This document shows, in pieces, positions 36,388 to 48,737 of a stretch of DNA of 64,000 nucleotides (position 1 is the stretch's first letter; each line of letters starts with the position of its first letter). The DNA lies in contig CAJNOP010000003.1 in assembly GCA_905250075.1 (NCBI GenBank), positions 7,040,262 through 7,104,261 of the forward strand, given 5' to 3'. A program made the position numbers and the translations under genes. The DNA is from Rotaria sp. Silwood1. Lineage: Eukaryota; Rotifera; Eurotatoria; Philodinida; Philodinidae. The notes beneath the pieces are model-generated. The model had not been told where the DNA came from and searched no databases. It saw only the letters and a list, made by a program, of their open reading frames with translations.

Positions 36388-36405
36388 ACAGGGTGTCCCA
36401 AAAGT
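36388..36405. mobile_element. Mariner/Tc1-like terminal sequence cut by assembly gap
   Basis: tacagggtgtcccaaaagt runs straight into the gap. CAGGGTGTCCCAAAAGT is a familiar terminus of Tc1/mariner-like elements and MITEs. No second terminus was found within the next few kb, so most of the element is probably missing or collapsed in the assembly. Confidence 0.5.
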
Positions 36406-36415
36406 NNNNNNNNNN
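36406..36415. other. Assembly gap (10 N)
   Basis: Ten unresolved bases of conventional gap length. True missing length is unknown. Confidence 1.
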
Positions 36416-38889
36416 CAGTAGAAAAAAGGATAGCCACAGAGAGGTTTTGTTTTGACTGAGCATTAATGTTGTAAAACCATTTCAACCATGCGCAACGAGT
36501 ACATTATTCTAAGACCAGAAAAGAAACCATGTTCTATTTGTTTCTTTTTTTCCGACGAAAAAAAGTCATAAAAAATGTGATAAAGCATATGCTGAAAAAA
36601 GAATTGTCGCCTTATCTTAATATCAGTTTTTCAGATATATGCATATGAATTCTAACTGAACTTTATTGAAATGGGTAGTTCATAAATATTTGAAGTTTTG
36701 TACGTATTCTATTGGTTTAGACTTACAATCTAATCTTGAATATTTTTTGGTGAAACTACATTATTAACTAGTAGTGCATTCGTCTTGAAAAAAATGAACA
36801 GCAAAGTATTAATCAACAAAACAATTTTAGTTGAATACTAGTGTATTGTTGTTCAACAAAAATGATTAAATCCGTAGAATGACACAAAAAATTTATCAAA
36901 AAAATGAAAGACAGTTAAATATCGAGCATTCAAATTCAGAAAATTTAACTTAAGTCTTGTTTCTAAATACTAAATTAAGGATAACACTCGACGATATCTA
37001 CTATTGTAATCATTTTTAATTGAACTGTTAAATGAATAATCAGTCAGATAGCTCATCGTTTTTTTGAAGTAAAACTATATTTTAAGTCGTGCAAAAGGCT
37101 TAGGATGAAGTCGATCTTTACATGAATATTTAACTTTATTCAACATACTTTGCATGTCATTTTTCAATATTCATTATTAATTTTGAAAATGACCATAGAC
37201 TTTCTAATCTTAACAGTAGAAATCAAACAATTTTTCATTACATGTCAATGCTCTATATATACAATTTGAAGAGATATTAGATTTTTTAGTGTTACTGTTC
37301 ACTGACAACTCTGTCTAATAAAAACAACAAGGTACAAGTAATATCTGCAAACTATCATATTTAATTTAATTTTGAGAAAAATCAGATTCATGTTCAGATA
37401 GTTCTACTCCATATATATCGACAAGAGTTGTAGTCTTGAAAAAAAATCAATTTTTATATTATTTTTATTATAATTTTAAAAGAACATTTATTCTATTTCT
37501 TCATATTAGATTCTTAAACAATACTGTTAAATTATTATTTCTAAACTAAATTTAATTACACAAACCAGAGCTTCAAAAATATTGTTGATGATTTTTCGCA
37601 AATAGATTAGTTTCATGCATGTATATATTTATCTGATTCTTTTTTTTCTATATTAATTATTTATGGTCTGTCAATTTTGCAAGTCAATCTCACTGATTTT
37701 TCTGTACAATTTATATATCGGAGATTAATTAATATGTAATTATAGTAGTTTACCTTCTATTTACATATGTACAGTGTAAAGATTCAATAGACTATTCGTC
37801 TGAATTGTACAACAAATAAATTTACTTAAGCAAATGTCACTATTAACAAAGTGCATGAGAACTCTTGTCTTTAGAGAAACCCAAGTGATGGCAGTCGTAT
37901 GCACTTCTAACAAATCGTTTCTGAAAGTTCAAGATTTTTTAAGAGACAGAATACTTCTGTTTTGTTCTATATGCATTTTTCTCGTACAATAAACTATTCT
38001 CTTCTATCAAACAATCATGTTCAAAAGTTAATTAACTACTTTAAATCTTCGTCTACATACTTCATTTATCTGACGTGTTATCTGATATTCTTCATGAAAA
38101 CATATCATTTCTGTTTTCAAATAGTTCTGAGTACCAGAAAAAAAAGCAATTAATAAAAATTTTATGGTTATGTTATTACTAGATAACCTTGATGGTGTTA
38201 AATCATGCTTTACATTTTAAAACATTTCAGTAATTACGAAACCGCATAGATAAACAACACACTATAATAATGAAAATGAAGATCAATAGTTATTGACATT
38301 TTTTTAACTAAAAAACCACTTGTCTCCTTGTGAGAGATTGATGTCAATAGTAAATTTTCGAAAGCATAAATTTAAACGATACATGTAAAAAGAACGGTTT
38401 TTTTCTTAACAATATAGAGTGAAAAGTTATGAAAGAATTTATTCGAACAATTGATTAAATAGTTTTGTTGAAGTTATTCTCGAAAAAAATATCGAATTCT
38501 TTCAATTCAATAAAATAGCTTATAGTTTAAAAAAACACGTTAGATTTTCCTATTCGTTTCGTTTTATGAAACAAGACGTAATAATACACACATTCAAATT
38601 CACTATGTTCGTGCACTTGTAAGATATTATCTACAAATACATATAGTATACATTTATTCGTACTATACAAAATATTATCACTGATCACAGCAATGCATAA
38701 AGGAAAAACAGAACAGAAAAATAAAAGATAAAAGTGCGAACAAAAGTAAATGTTATAACTTTAATGAAAGACAAATCAAAATTATATTAATCTTCAATAA
38801 AAAACAAAACCATTAAAAGACAGAAAAGATTTTCTATTTCTTCTGTCTTTTGTTTTTCAATTAAATGATTCATTGAAAAACAATATTGT

Positions 38890-40792
38890 CTATAAATATT
38901 TTTTACATTTAAGACATGGATATAGAGGTAAAGCTAAACAACCAACAATAAGAACTGTTGGAATTCCAATAGCAAGAAGAGCAATAAGTGCAGATAATAT
39001 AATAGGAGCTAGAATAAGTAAACCAGCAAATACTGAACCACGTATCAACCAACGTAATAATGGACGTTTTGGCCAAAGTTTATATTTACAACCAAATATT
39101 GAGTACTTAGCATCATGTCCAATATAAAATGGCAGTTTTATTCTAGAACCACAACGATAACAAAATTTTGAATTACATTTCGTACATATCATATGATCGC
39201 AACCATCGATTTTTTCAATATAAATTGAACATTTTGGACAACGTTGTGCATTACGTTGATTTCTATTTTCCGAACGACGTGTTTTTGCCCATACATCAAG
39301 TTCAGTATGATTTTTTTTAAATTGTCGACATGTTTCGTCTGGATGTGAAGGTGAATAACATGACCAACACCATTCTTGATCGCATTGTTCACAACGTATC
39401 CATGGTATTGATGAACGACGATATTTTTTTCCACGTACTAATGGATTATTTTCATCCAATATAGTTATAAAATTACAATGTGGACATAATTTAATACATG
39501 TATTTTGTTTCTCAGATAAATCTTGTGCTAATATTTGTTGATAACGTTCACGTATTGTTATTGGCAATTCATTATTATATAATATTGTTGAAGAATTTAA
39601 TTCGTGCGAACATGCTGGACATTCAATTTTCACTATTCCATTATCAATATTTGTCATTGTGTGTGTTAATAGACATACTGAACAAAGTTCAATTGAACAA
39701 CATGGCATTTGTTTTAATTCATTGGGTTGAATGTTATTACAACATATTGGACATTCAAGAAGATTATCATTACTAGTAGATTTTCTTCGAAAACTTGCTG
39801 TTATTACATTACTAGAACTAGAAATTAAGAAAAATAGATTATAGAATGAATTTATTCATATCTTATGCACTTACATTTATGTCTACTATAACAATAAGAA
39901 AAAAGAAAAATATCATATGCATTTAAGACTCATTAATTATTAAAGAAACTCTATCGATTCATCAATTTATTTAAAAGATCTTCGAAATAATTAAATACAA
40001 AGTTTTTCTTTTTTCTTGATGAATATTGAATATATAACCACATATAGAAACGAGTGAAAAATAGTGTATTGATGAAAGATTCTCAGATGTATTAATTGAT
40101 CGTATGTTTCTCTTAGGTATTTATAATTAAACAAAGCATGCATCTGCTAAACTGTTTTACGTTGTTTTGATATTCAACGTTTTCAAAATAAAGAAACGTT
40201 AGCTATTCTCCATATTCTTTTTCTTTCAGTTATTAAAAAAAAGAGAAAAAAGGCTAACAACTTTATTGGATAATATTCTCTTTGATAATATGTTCTTGAT
40301 GCTCAAAAAGAGTATAGTAGTTGAGAATTTCTTAGACAACAAATAAGCTGTAACAGGAAGCTGTTTAATCAATAGATGTTCTCTGTGAAGACTGATGTCA
40401 TAATAAATTATTTTTTTTTTACTTACGAGATGTAAAATAAATCTAAAGATAAGGAAACGCAAAATATCAAATTTTAGTTAAAATTAATAGCAAATAATTT
40501 GTTATATTTAGCATGAAAATTAAGAAAATTTTCCTTTATTTTACCCTATATCCATCGATGTTGTAGGAGAATCCTGAGAAATATTTTGTTCACTAATTTC
40601 AATAGTTTTCGATGAATCTGTCGTAAAGATTGATGGCGATGACTCATGTCGTGTTAAATCAATTTCTGAATCATAATTTATTTTGCGATCGATTTTGCCA
40701 TCAGTATTTCCGTTAAGAACTGTTCGATGTCTTCGAAAAGGCCATGTTCGTAAACGCCGACTAAATTGTGATTGATTTTCTGCAAAAGCCAT
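38890..40792 (-). CDS. RNF217: RNF217-type RING-between-RING E3 ubiquitin ligase
   Basis: RBR ligases accept ubiquitin from an E2 on a RING2 cysteine and pass it to substrates; RNF217 is a membrane-anchored member reported to target ferroportin in vertebrates. Two exons: 40545-40792 (ATG 40792-40790) and 38890-39817. They join in frame to 391 aa. RING1 starts at Cys106 (ECPICC...MPCC...CSVC...ECPAC). IBR: CPHC...CEQCDQEWCWSCYSPSH. RING2: CPKCSIYIEKIDGCDHMICTKC, with the predicted catalytic Cys289 in GCDHM. Then CYRCGSR, a conserved SIFGCKYKLWPKRPLLRWLIRG block, and one or two hydrophobic helices from about residue 343 (FAGLLILAPIILSALIALLA), ending in a Cys-rich tail. Residues 1-82 are unconserved and Ser/Thr-rich. 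A CAG directly before the ATG suggests a 5' UTR intron. It is shorter than human RNF217 because of the N-terminus. Confidence 0.92.
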
Positions 40793-43700
40793 CTGGTAGA
40801 AAAATAAAGTAAAATAATTAACAAAAAATAAAAAGGAAATTGTAAAAATAAGAAACTAGTTCATATACATATCACATAAAAATAACAGAATAAAATAAAT
40901 CGGAAAAAATGATCTTTGTAATAGTCTTCCTATGAGTAACTTTTTTTTTCTCAATCATAACAAGTATTAGCTAGAGAACGGTCTAGGGCAAAAAAAAGAA
41001 AAGAGAGAGAGAGAGAGAGAGAGAGCGAGAAATAGATTGGAAGAAGAGAAAAAAGTCAGATTTTCACAGCACGTCTCATACATTCTATATTCACATGGTT
41101 ATTTATTCTATGTAGATGCTTGGCTATCATCTGAAAACATTACGACGACGTAAGTAAAGGTAGATAGAAAAAAAAGAGAACGCTCGTTTGGCAACATAGA
41201 ATAAAAGCAAAAAAGCGAACATCACATGAAGAATAACATGTAAAGCAATGAGAGAAAAATAGAAGAAAAACAAAAATAAAAATACGCCGACAACCGCTTC
41301 ATCATTAACGATAACCAAGTAATGAAAAACGAAAATGATTGTACATGCTAACATTGTTTTCGCCTTAGCTAAACATAACTCATATGCACATGTACACGTT
41401 ATTATTCAGGTTAACATAAAACAAAACGCACTTTAATCATTCAAGTTGTGTTTTTATCGTACATTTATCATATACTTTTGATTAAATCATATTTTACATA
41501 TAGCAAACCGCGATATTAGTAATCATTGCAGGATTTTAATTATTAACGTTATGAATTAGTTATAAATATATATATATCAGCGTAACTGTATTCTTTATAT
41601 AATTGTATGCTTGTGCTATAGATATGGAATCATAATTTTCTACATAGGAAATAAATGAGATTAGATAGAACAGATTAAATATTTAATTGAAGCAACTTGT
41701 CATGAGTAGAAAACTAAACAACGAAAATAAAGGGATACACATAGTGTCATCATTCTTTGTAATGATTTCTCTCATTCATCATCATTGAACATAGAGAGAA
41801 TCAGGATCATCATCAAATATTGCTTCCTTTCGAGCATCGATCGTATTCTCGTGGACCACATGTCTAATGAAGATCGATGATTCAATGAGACAGCTGAAGA
41901 AAGAAAAAGAAAACATAAGCAATAAAAAAAAGGAAGAGACTGCTTAGCGACATTCATCTCATATAGACACCACTACATATTGTAGACTACAAGGACAAGT
42001 AGTAGGTTTTGTAATTGTAGACAAAAAAAGACGAGTAATTGTTTTGCATTCTAACAAATTGTTTTACGCGTAAGAGGAAATAGTTGATGGTGGACGTAGG
42101 CGTGTAAGGAGTTAAATAAGTTTTGATTCTTGCAAGCAATATTCTTTTGTCACATGAGTTTATACAAGTACAAGTTGCCATTGATAGTATATGAACTGTA
42201 TCTCATGATTTAGAATATGCTGGAATATCAATTTTGTAGGTATTCTTTTACAGAATTATCAATAACGGTAAAACTATAAAAATAATTGCAATAATATTTT
42301 AAATCAACAGGAATAGAAAAAATTCTAGCCGTACAATCATCCGTTCAAAACAAGTAACTTTTATTTTATTGCATATTTACTCTTGCATTTTTATTATTTA
42401 GTCACATCATTATCTGAAGAGTAAAAGAAATTCTTAGGTCTCTCTTGCTAAAGTATGAGTAACGTGTAAAAAATAAGCAAATGTATTAATGAATTGTGTA
42501 AAGAGTGAAATTGTTTTTTATAGTGACAAAATGAATCAATCGGTAGATAATTACCATTTTTTTCAACTACCAAGTTACAATTCAAGTTTCAAATAAATAA
42601 AATTAATCTCTACAGAATTAAAAATATTGTAAATTAGAACAAATAAACTATATAGATAGACAATGAAAAACATCACAAGACAAACGAACATTTCAATGTG
42701 TTTATGAATTGATTGATAAATGAAGAAAAAAGAGAATAAATATGTCAACTTCGTTGCACGGTTTTTTTCTTATTGTTATCTATGAAATTAGATCTATAAG
42801 TCTTCCTCCAACCAATACCTTTTCTATAATGTTATTAGTCTAACATAAAAAGAATTGTTAAAAATACTTGATATAGTTTTTCTTCAATGATTTTGACATT
42901 ACTTATACATCTTTAAAGAATATCTAGCATATAATACATCTAAACATTTAGTGCATATACTGTGAATATTAGCTTTCGCTAATCTGACCTCACGTGAGAA
43001 AAGAATATAGCTGGAGGGAATCAAAACTTGTTTTACATCTTTTATACAAAAATCTAATTGATTGTTATACGCATAAGTGCAATAATAGAAACAAAGCACA
43101 TTTTATAGGATTTGACCGATAATCTTCATCATTTGTCAAATAATACTATTAATCAATGTTAGATTGTTTGATTTTGAAAAAGCTATTTCTATTTTAAAAA
43201 ATATTGATAAATGTATACATTGAATATGAATGGACACCATTTATTTAAAAGCTCTTAATGAGTATAAAAAGAAAAAAGGGAAAATAATCTTTAGATGACA
43301 TCAAATCGTAACAGCTGCATCTTATAGTATATGAGGACTACGACAATCAAAGAAAAAGATGGAAGAAAACTGATGTGTACCAGCAGACGATCTTCAAGTA
43401 TCTACCGCCTATGAAAGTTTCTTTCCTCTCTTGAAAATCGTTTAACGCGAGAATGAGCCTTCGCTCGAAGCTCTATCCATCAATCTATCTACTATCTATC
43501 CATCCTCGTCCCCACCGCTTAATCGACATCGAGGTTTATTGCAATTCTGTATTTGGCACGAAGATCTTTTTTCGTCTTGTTCTTCACCAGCTTGTATGTG
43601 CTTCGCTTGACAGAAAGAAAAGCAATAGTAATATAGTATAGGAAGGGAATTGAATAAATTAGAATGTCCGCAAGCATTTGTCGATTTGCTTCCCCGCTTG

Positions 43701-44919
43701 CTTGCTTGCATTCGGTCGTTGGTAACCTAACTGCATACGCGCACACATACATACAACATAGAGAAGACACAATAAAATAGAACAAAAAACCAAATGATCT
43801 GAAAGTCATCATCGTCGCGTCTGTTTCTTATCGTGCAGAACGAACGAGCCTGTATACACGCTTTTGTAAATCAACGTGCTATCGCTCTTGCATAGCTCGG
43901 GATGCTCTTTGCATCATCATCATCATAATCATCATTGCTGTTGCTTCGTCTTTTTTGTCATCAACAGCGGCGTCATCGTCGTCGTCGTTCTTGTCATCAT
44001 CATCCTTCTGTTCGTTACTGTGTGTTGCCTATCTAAGAAATGATGGAAACGACACGAAGGAAAGATGAGAGAAGAAGAAAGCTAGACGAGCAAGAGATGG
44101 AGAATAGAGAAAAAAAGAATGATGGAGGTTTCTGCGCGTTGTTGCTTCTTTTTCTGGCTGGTTCGGCACTATTTCCAAAAAAAATAAAACAGCCGACTGC
44201 TCGTCCTCGCTTCGTATGTGTGTACGCATGTCAGATCCTTCGTTCTTTCTCCACCCTCCCCAAATGGTCGTTATTCTACTCTGTCTCATTTTGACTGACT
44301 TTTTTCTACTACTGTCACCCATATTTTGAACATTCACCCACAAACATACACATACACATACAAACGTATAGATACGTGTAATAGATATATAAATCATTAA
44401 AGTGCTACAGTTTCTGTCGAATATCATTTAGCTTTCTTTCTCTTTCTCTCATGCGTTACAGATTCTATCGATAGAAACTCATGTCAATGCATCTCATCGA
44501 CGTTGGCCATAGTTCCAACGCCGATTTCCTATTCGTATTGCTGCAACTTGTTGTCGTATATAATGTGTGTTGTTTCTTCTTTCCCTTTCTCTGTGATCAT
44601 TCCAACAACACTAAGCCTACTACCACCGTTTGTGATCGTCATCCTACACTATTAACCCAAACAGATGTACATCATACTTATTCTCGTCGTCGTTGAACTC
44701 GATTGTTGACATTGATCCATTCATTCGCATCCAACAACGATAACAAAAGACTATTTTTAGGTTTCAATTGTGATCATTATATATAGTAGAACAACAACAG
44801 AAATATAAAAGAATATAACAACAAGTTAGCCCGGTGATCTACAAAAAAAAATATATATCATATGCACAGTCTCGCCGGAAGTTTAATGCTGGCCGAGTCG
44901 GTGCGTTGATGACGCGAGT
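40793..44919. other. Intergenic between divergent RNF217 and the K2P channel
   Basis: Four kb that should hold both promoters. A (GA)n tract lies about 210 bases upstream of RNF217. The half next to the channel (43.4-44.9 kb) is much less AT-rich, with CATC/GTC triplet runs (about 43910-44010) and TCTATC repeats (about 43484-43500). The frames here (for example 43519-43812, 44029-44427) are translations of these simple repeats. I see no gene. Confidence 0.5.
41001..41030. repeat. (GA)n microsatellite
   Basis: About 12 GA units, ending GCGAGA, upstream of RNF217 on its 5' side. Confidence 0.9.
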
Positions 44920-47900
44920 ATGAAAAAGCAGAACGTTCGTACCTTAACACTCATTGTTTCGACGTTCAGGTATGTTTATACAATCGAAAAATAATTTATT
45001 AAATTATACTATTTTTTATTCAGCTATCTGCTGGTTGGTGCGGCCATATTTGACGCGCTGGAATCAAATACAGAAGATTTCCTGCGCAAACAATATCAAA
45101 CGGCCGAAGCGAGCATGCTCCTTTCATATAATATATCCCATACTGAATACATTGAACTTGAAGATATTGTTATTAAATATCAACCGCATAAAGCCGGTGC
45201 ACAATGGAAATTTCCTGGAGCATTTTATTTTTCGCTTACTGTTATTACAACTATCGGTAAGAAAAAATTAAGTAATACTTATATTATATTATCTTATGCG
45301 TAATGTTTTAATTATATAAAACCTTTTTTCTTTGTATCTATACAGTTTTTTTTGTGATGTTGTTTTTTTTCGTATATTTATCTAAATTTCCGATGCGACT
45401 AAAGGAAAAGTGACAAGAAAAGTCATTCATTGCGTGTCAATTAAGGCAACTCACGATTTCATCAGATTTTTCTCTTTACTGATTAAAAAATTTAGTTACA
45501 TATTCATACGTCAGAAATGTGTTTGGTATGAGAAAAAAACTCATCATATAGTTTTTTTTTCTTTTTCTCTTTTTTATTCATTGTTTTAGAAACACAAAAA
45601 AATCGATTATAGTATGTATCGAGTTCGACCTCGATTCTTATTTGACGTCTATAGAGCTTTTTTTCCAATTGTTTTGATGCACTCCTACTGTGAGTTGCTA
45701 GTTACAATTGATTGTGGTATTTTTTTTTTTTGAGTTTGGAAGACAAAAAAAGAGGGAGGGAAAAATTTTGGCTGGGTGGAACTTGAACGATGTCTGCTAA
45801 TCTTCGTCGTGCACGCGTGCACGAATCTCATTCTTTTTTCCACCAGAGAGTAGACGAGAACAGAGACTAGATCCCTTTGCTGCTGATGGCATTCGAGTCA
45901 TTAGACTCTGTTGAGTGCGTCCTGTCATACAAATCTATTTGCTCGTTGATAGAAGAGAGACAGAGAAAGATGATTGCCAAAATCATGGTGACAGAATAGT
46001 AGCCTTCCCAATGACGTCAGTGAAAAAGTGTTATGTCGTATGTCTGTATAAATATATATATACATAGGTAATAGTCTGAAGATGAGATGGAAGTCGTTCT
46101 TCTGTCTATTGAATTATTATTATTATCATTATTATTATTATCGCTGTCTATATTTAAACGTGTCCTTAGATAATTAACAGCTGTTTACTGTTTTTTCTTG
46201 TATTCAACTGTATAACTGCCACTCAAAAAAGAGTGATGACGACCATTAAATATAGAGCAAATATTTTGAGCACTTAATGAAAAACAGCAATAGAATAAAT
46301 ACATATATATATATATATCCACATATATATGTATTAATATTATAATACTGACGTAATATGTGCTGGTGTAAAATACCAACTTCCTTGCGAGTACAATCGT
46401 GACATTGAATATTTTTATCTTTAAGATGTTTTTAATAAACATGATTTTGAAAAAAAAAATAATACAAATAAGAATAATTTGAATAAGTATTATTTTAATA
46501 AATCTTATATCTATAAATTAACAAAAATACAATTTTCATTAATCATTTTTATCTTTTCTTCAAAGCGAACTAGATTCCAATTCATTTTATGATATGTATT
46601 GCAAAATCTTTTTTCAATATATTGAACTTATGAAAATATTGATTTTATTTAATTCTATTAGCATTGTCAAAATGAAGTTTGTTTTCATCTAGAAAACATA
46701 TTTGTACTTGTTGTGAGTTTTAGTCATATTATAAATGCTTTTGGTAGCTATAATATTCCATATATGATAGTTATTGGCAATGCTGCTGACTGAAAATAAA
46801 AATTACACGATTTGCTTCTCGTCTCTCTTGAAACACTTGAAAAACATAAGTATACTTATTCAGATTAGAAGCAGTTACAAAAATATAAAATATATTATTA
46901 GATTTTTAATCTTTCGTTCGAATGACATCATTCGATTTTCTGTTTTTTTTTCTATTCCAGGCTATGGTCATTCTTGTCCAACTACAAGTAAGTTAAACAT
47001 ACCCATGCTTTTATTTTTTTCTCAATTATTTTAATCAAATACAATTTTCTTATTTCAGTATGGGGAAAATCATTTTGCATGCTTTATGCCGTTATTGGTA
47101 TTCCACTATGTCTTGTTATGTTTCAATCTGTCGGTGAACGTCTAAATAATTTTGCTAGTTGGTGCATAAAAACAATAAAAAAATGTATTAAATTACGTCA
47201 TTATGAAACTACACAAACTGAACTTGTTATTGTTGGTACTGCATTAGCAGTTGGAGTTGTTACAGGTGGTGCCGCGATGTTTCATCATTATGAAACATGG
47301 GATTATTTCGATTGTGTTTATTATTGTTTTATAACATTAACAACTATCGGTAAGTTTCATTTTATTTTCTTTTATTTTTATTGAAAATAATATAAACATT
47401 ATTATTATGAATACTAGGTTTTGGTGATTTTGTCGCTTTACAAACCAATGAAGCATTGAATACCAATATTTTTTATGTTGTCCTATCAATGACATTTATT
47501 CTCTTTGGTTTAACTGTTGTTGCATCATCAATGAATTTACTTGTACTAAGATTTCTAACAATGAATACTGAAGATGAACGTCGTGAAGAAATTCAATCAG
47601 CAGTTGCACGTAATTCACTTCGATTTGACAGTGATTTAATTAGTCCAAATGGTAGAATTACAAACAAAACAAAAGATGCTTTGTAATGAAATATATTTCT
47701 TTTTCCATCTCTTATTCTAGGTACTCTCATTCCTTATCCATCTCCTGATCAATTTGAATATTTATCAACTGAACTAACACCATGCGAATCAGAACCATGC
47801 CATTGTTTTTCATGTCTTAAACGTAAAAAGAAAGACCGTAAAAAATTTACTGTTCGTCGTATGCCCGGAAAAATAGCTCATCTTGTGCCAATGCAACGTT

Positions 47901-48274
47901 TGGATTCAATTATAGTTCGACGAGCTTTTTCAATGGCCAAACCGTCCAATACTGATTATCATTTACAAATGCCAACAAAATTACCACCGATGACAACAAC
48001 ATCAGCATTCGGAGGTAAATCATCTACAGATGATTCTCCAGTTATTGGTTGGCCACCACCTTTTTCTTGCTCATCAATATCTCGTCCTCCTATACATACA
48101 TCCGCTTCGATTAGTTCATTAAAACCATCATATGAACAAGCAACTAATGTGAATAATACTACTGATTCTGAAAATGTTCTATCTCAAACGAGATTACAAA
48201 CAATGCTATCTCGTTTTCGACAAGATATCGAGTTAACTCCATATCGACTCGATACTAAACGATCTTCTGTGTGA
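44920..48274 (+). CDS. TASK-type two-pore-domain potassium channel (KCNK3/9-like)
   Basis: K2P channels carry background K+ current; TASK channels are closed by extracellular acid. Six exons: 44920-44969, 45024-45256, 46961-46987, 47059-47349, 47418-47651, 47721-48274. They join in frame to 462 aa. The start MKKQNVRTLTLIV matches TASK-1 (MKRQNVRTLALIV). Pore 1 filter is TIGYGH at 93-98 and pore 2 is TIGFGD at 199-204. His98 is the TASK pH-sensor position, Asn53 in NIS is the TASK glycosylation site, and VLRFLT at 243-248 is the halothane-response-element equivalent. These fall at the same numbers as in human TASK-1. After the last helix is a long, variable, S/P-rich cytoplasmic tail ending KRSSV, close to the RRSSV 14-3-3/COPI trafficking signal of TASK-1. 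Intron 2 is long (1.7 kb). It is a clear TASK member; exact orthology is unresolved. Confidence 0.95.
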
Positions 48275-48631
48275 TGATATATTAGTTCGAAAGGAAAAAA
48301 AAAGAAAAGAAAAGAAGAAAAGTATTATTGATTTCTATTTTTTTGTGCTCGATATTGCTTTGTTCAAAAAAAATGAAACTTGTCCTTTTTTTTCTTTGTC
48401 ATTTGATCTTCTATTTTGTTCGTTTTTTTTCTCTCTTTACTGATATGTTCTTATCTCATACAATGGACAAAAAAAACACATTTTTATTTTGTTTTCATGA
48501 TCATCGAAAAAAAAAGAGAATAGGATTACAAACAGACACATACATATTTTTAACTAGGTAAGAACAACAAGCATAATATTTTAATGTGCCCAAACATAAA
48601 TGCCACAAAACAAAAATTATAGATTCAAATG

Positions 48632-48637
48632 AATAAA
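48632..48637 (+). terminator. Candidate poly(A) signal for the TASK channel gene
   Basis: AATAAA about 360 bases past the channel stop, with a second AATAAA at 48671-48676. Both lie within 100 bases of the stop codon of the opposing topoisomerase gene. Confidence 0.4.
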
Positions 48638-48731
48638 CAATTTCTTTTCTTTTTTCATACAGAGACAAAAAATAAATCATCTAGGATGTCACATATATAT
48701 ATATACATATGTATATAACAATAGAATGAGA

Positions 48732-48737
48732 TTTATT
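48732..48737 (-). terminator. AATAAA overlapping the TOP2 stop codon
   Basis: On the minus strand the end reads GTT GAA TAA ATC, so AATAAA contains the stop codon. If used, the 3' UTR would be only about 10-30 bases. No other clear minus-strand hexamer lies in the short gap to the channel gene. Confidence 0.3.

Larger units (their letters stand above)
33821..38889. other. Gene-poor interval between the ENTPD4-like gene and RNF217
   Basis: About 5 kb of AT-rich DNA apart from the candidate exon near 34.3-34.4 kb. The frames at 35039-35447 overlap on opposite strands without family resemblance. It includes a mariner-like terminus next to an assembly gap at 36.4 kb. Confidence 0.45.

Noticed and set aside
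36270..36455. Open frame reading through the N run
   Set aside because: Created by the assembly gap; not a real coding sequence.
44029..44427. 132-codon frame opposite an 84-codon frame
   Set aside because: Translations of simple-repeat, purine/pyrimidine-biased DNA upstream of the channel gene; no domain.
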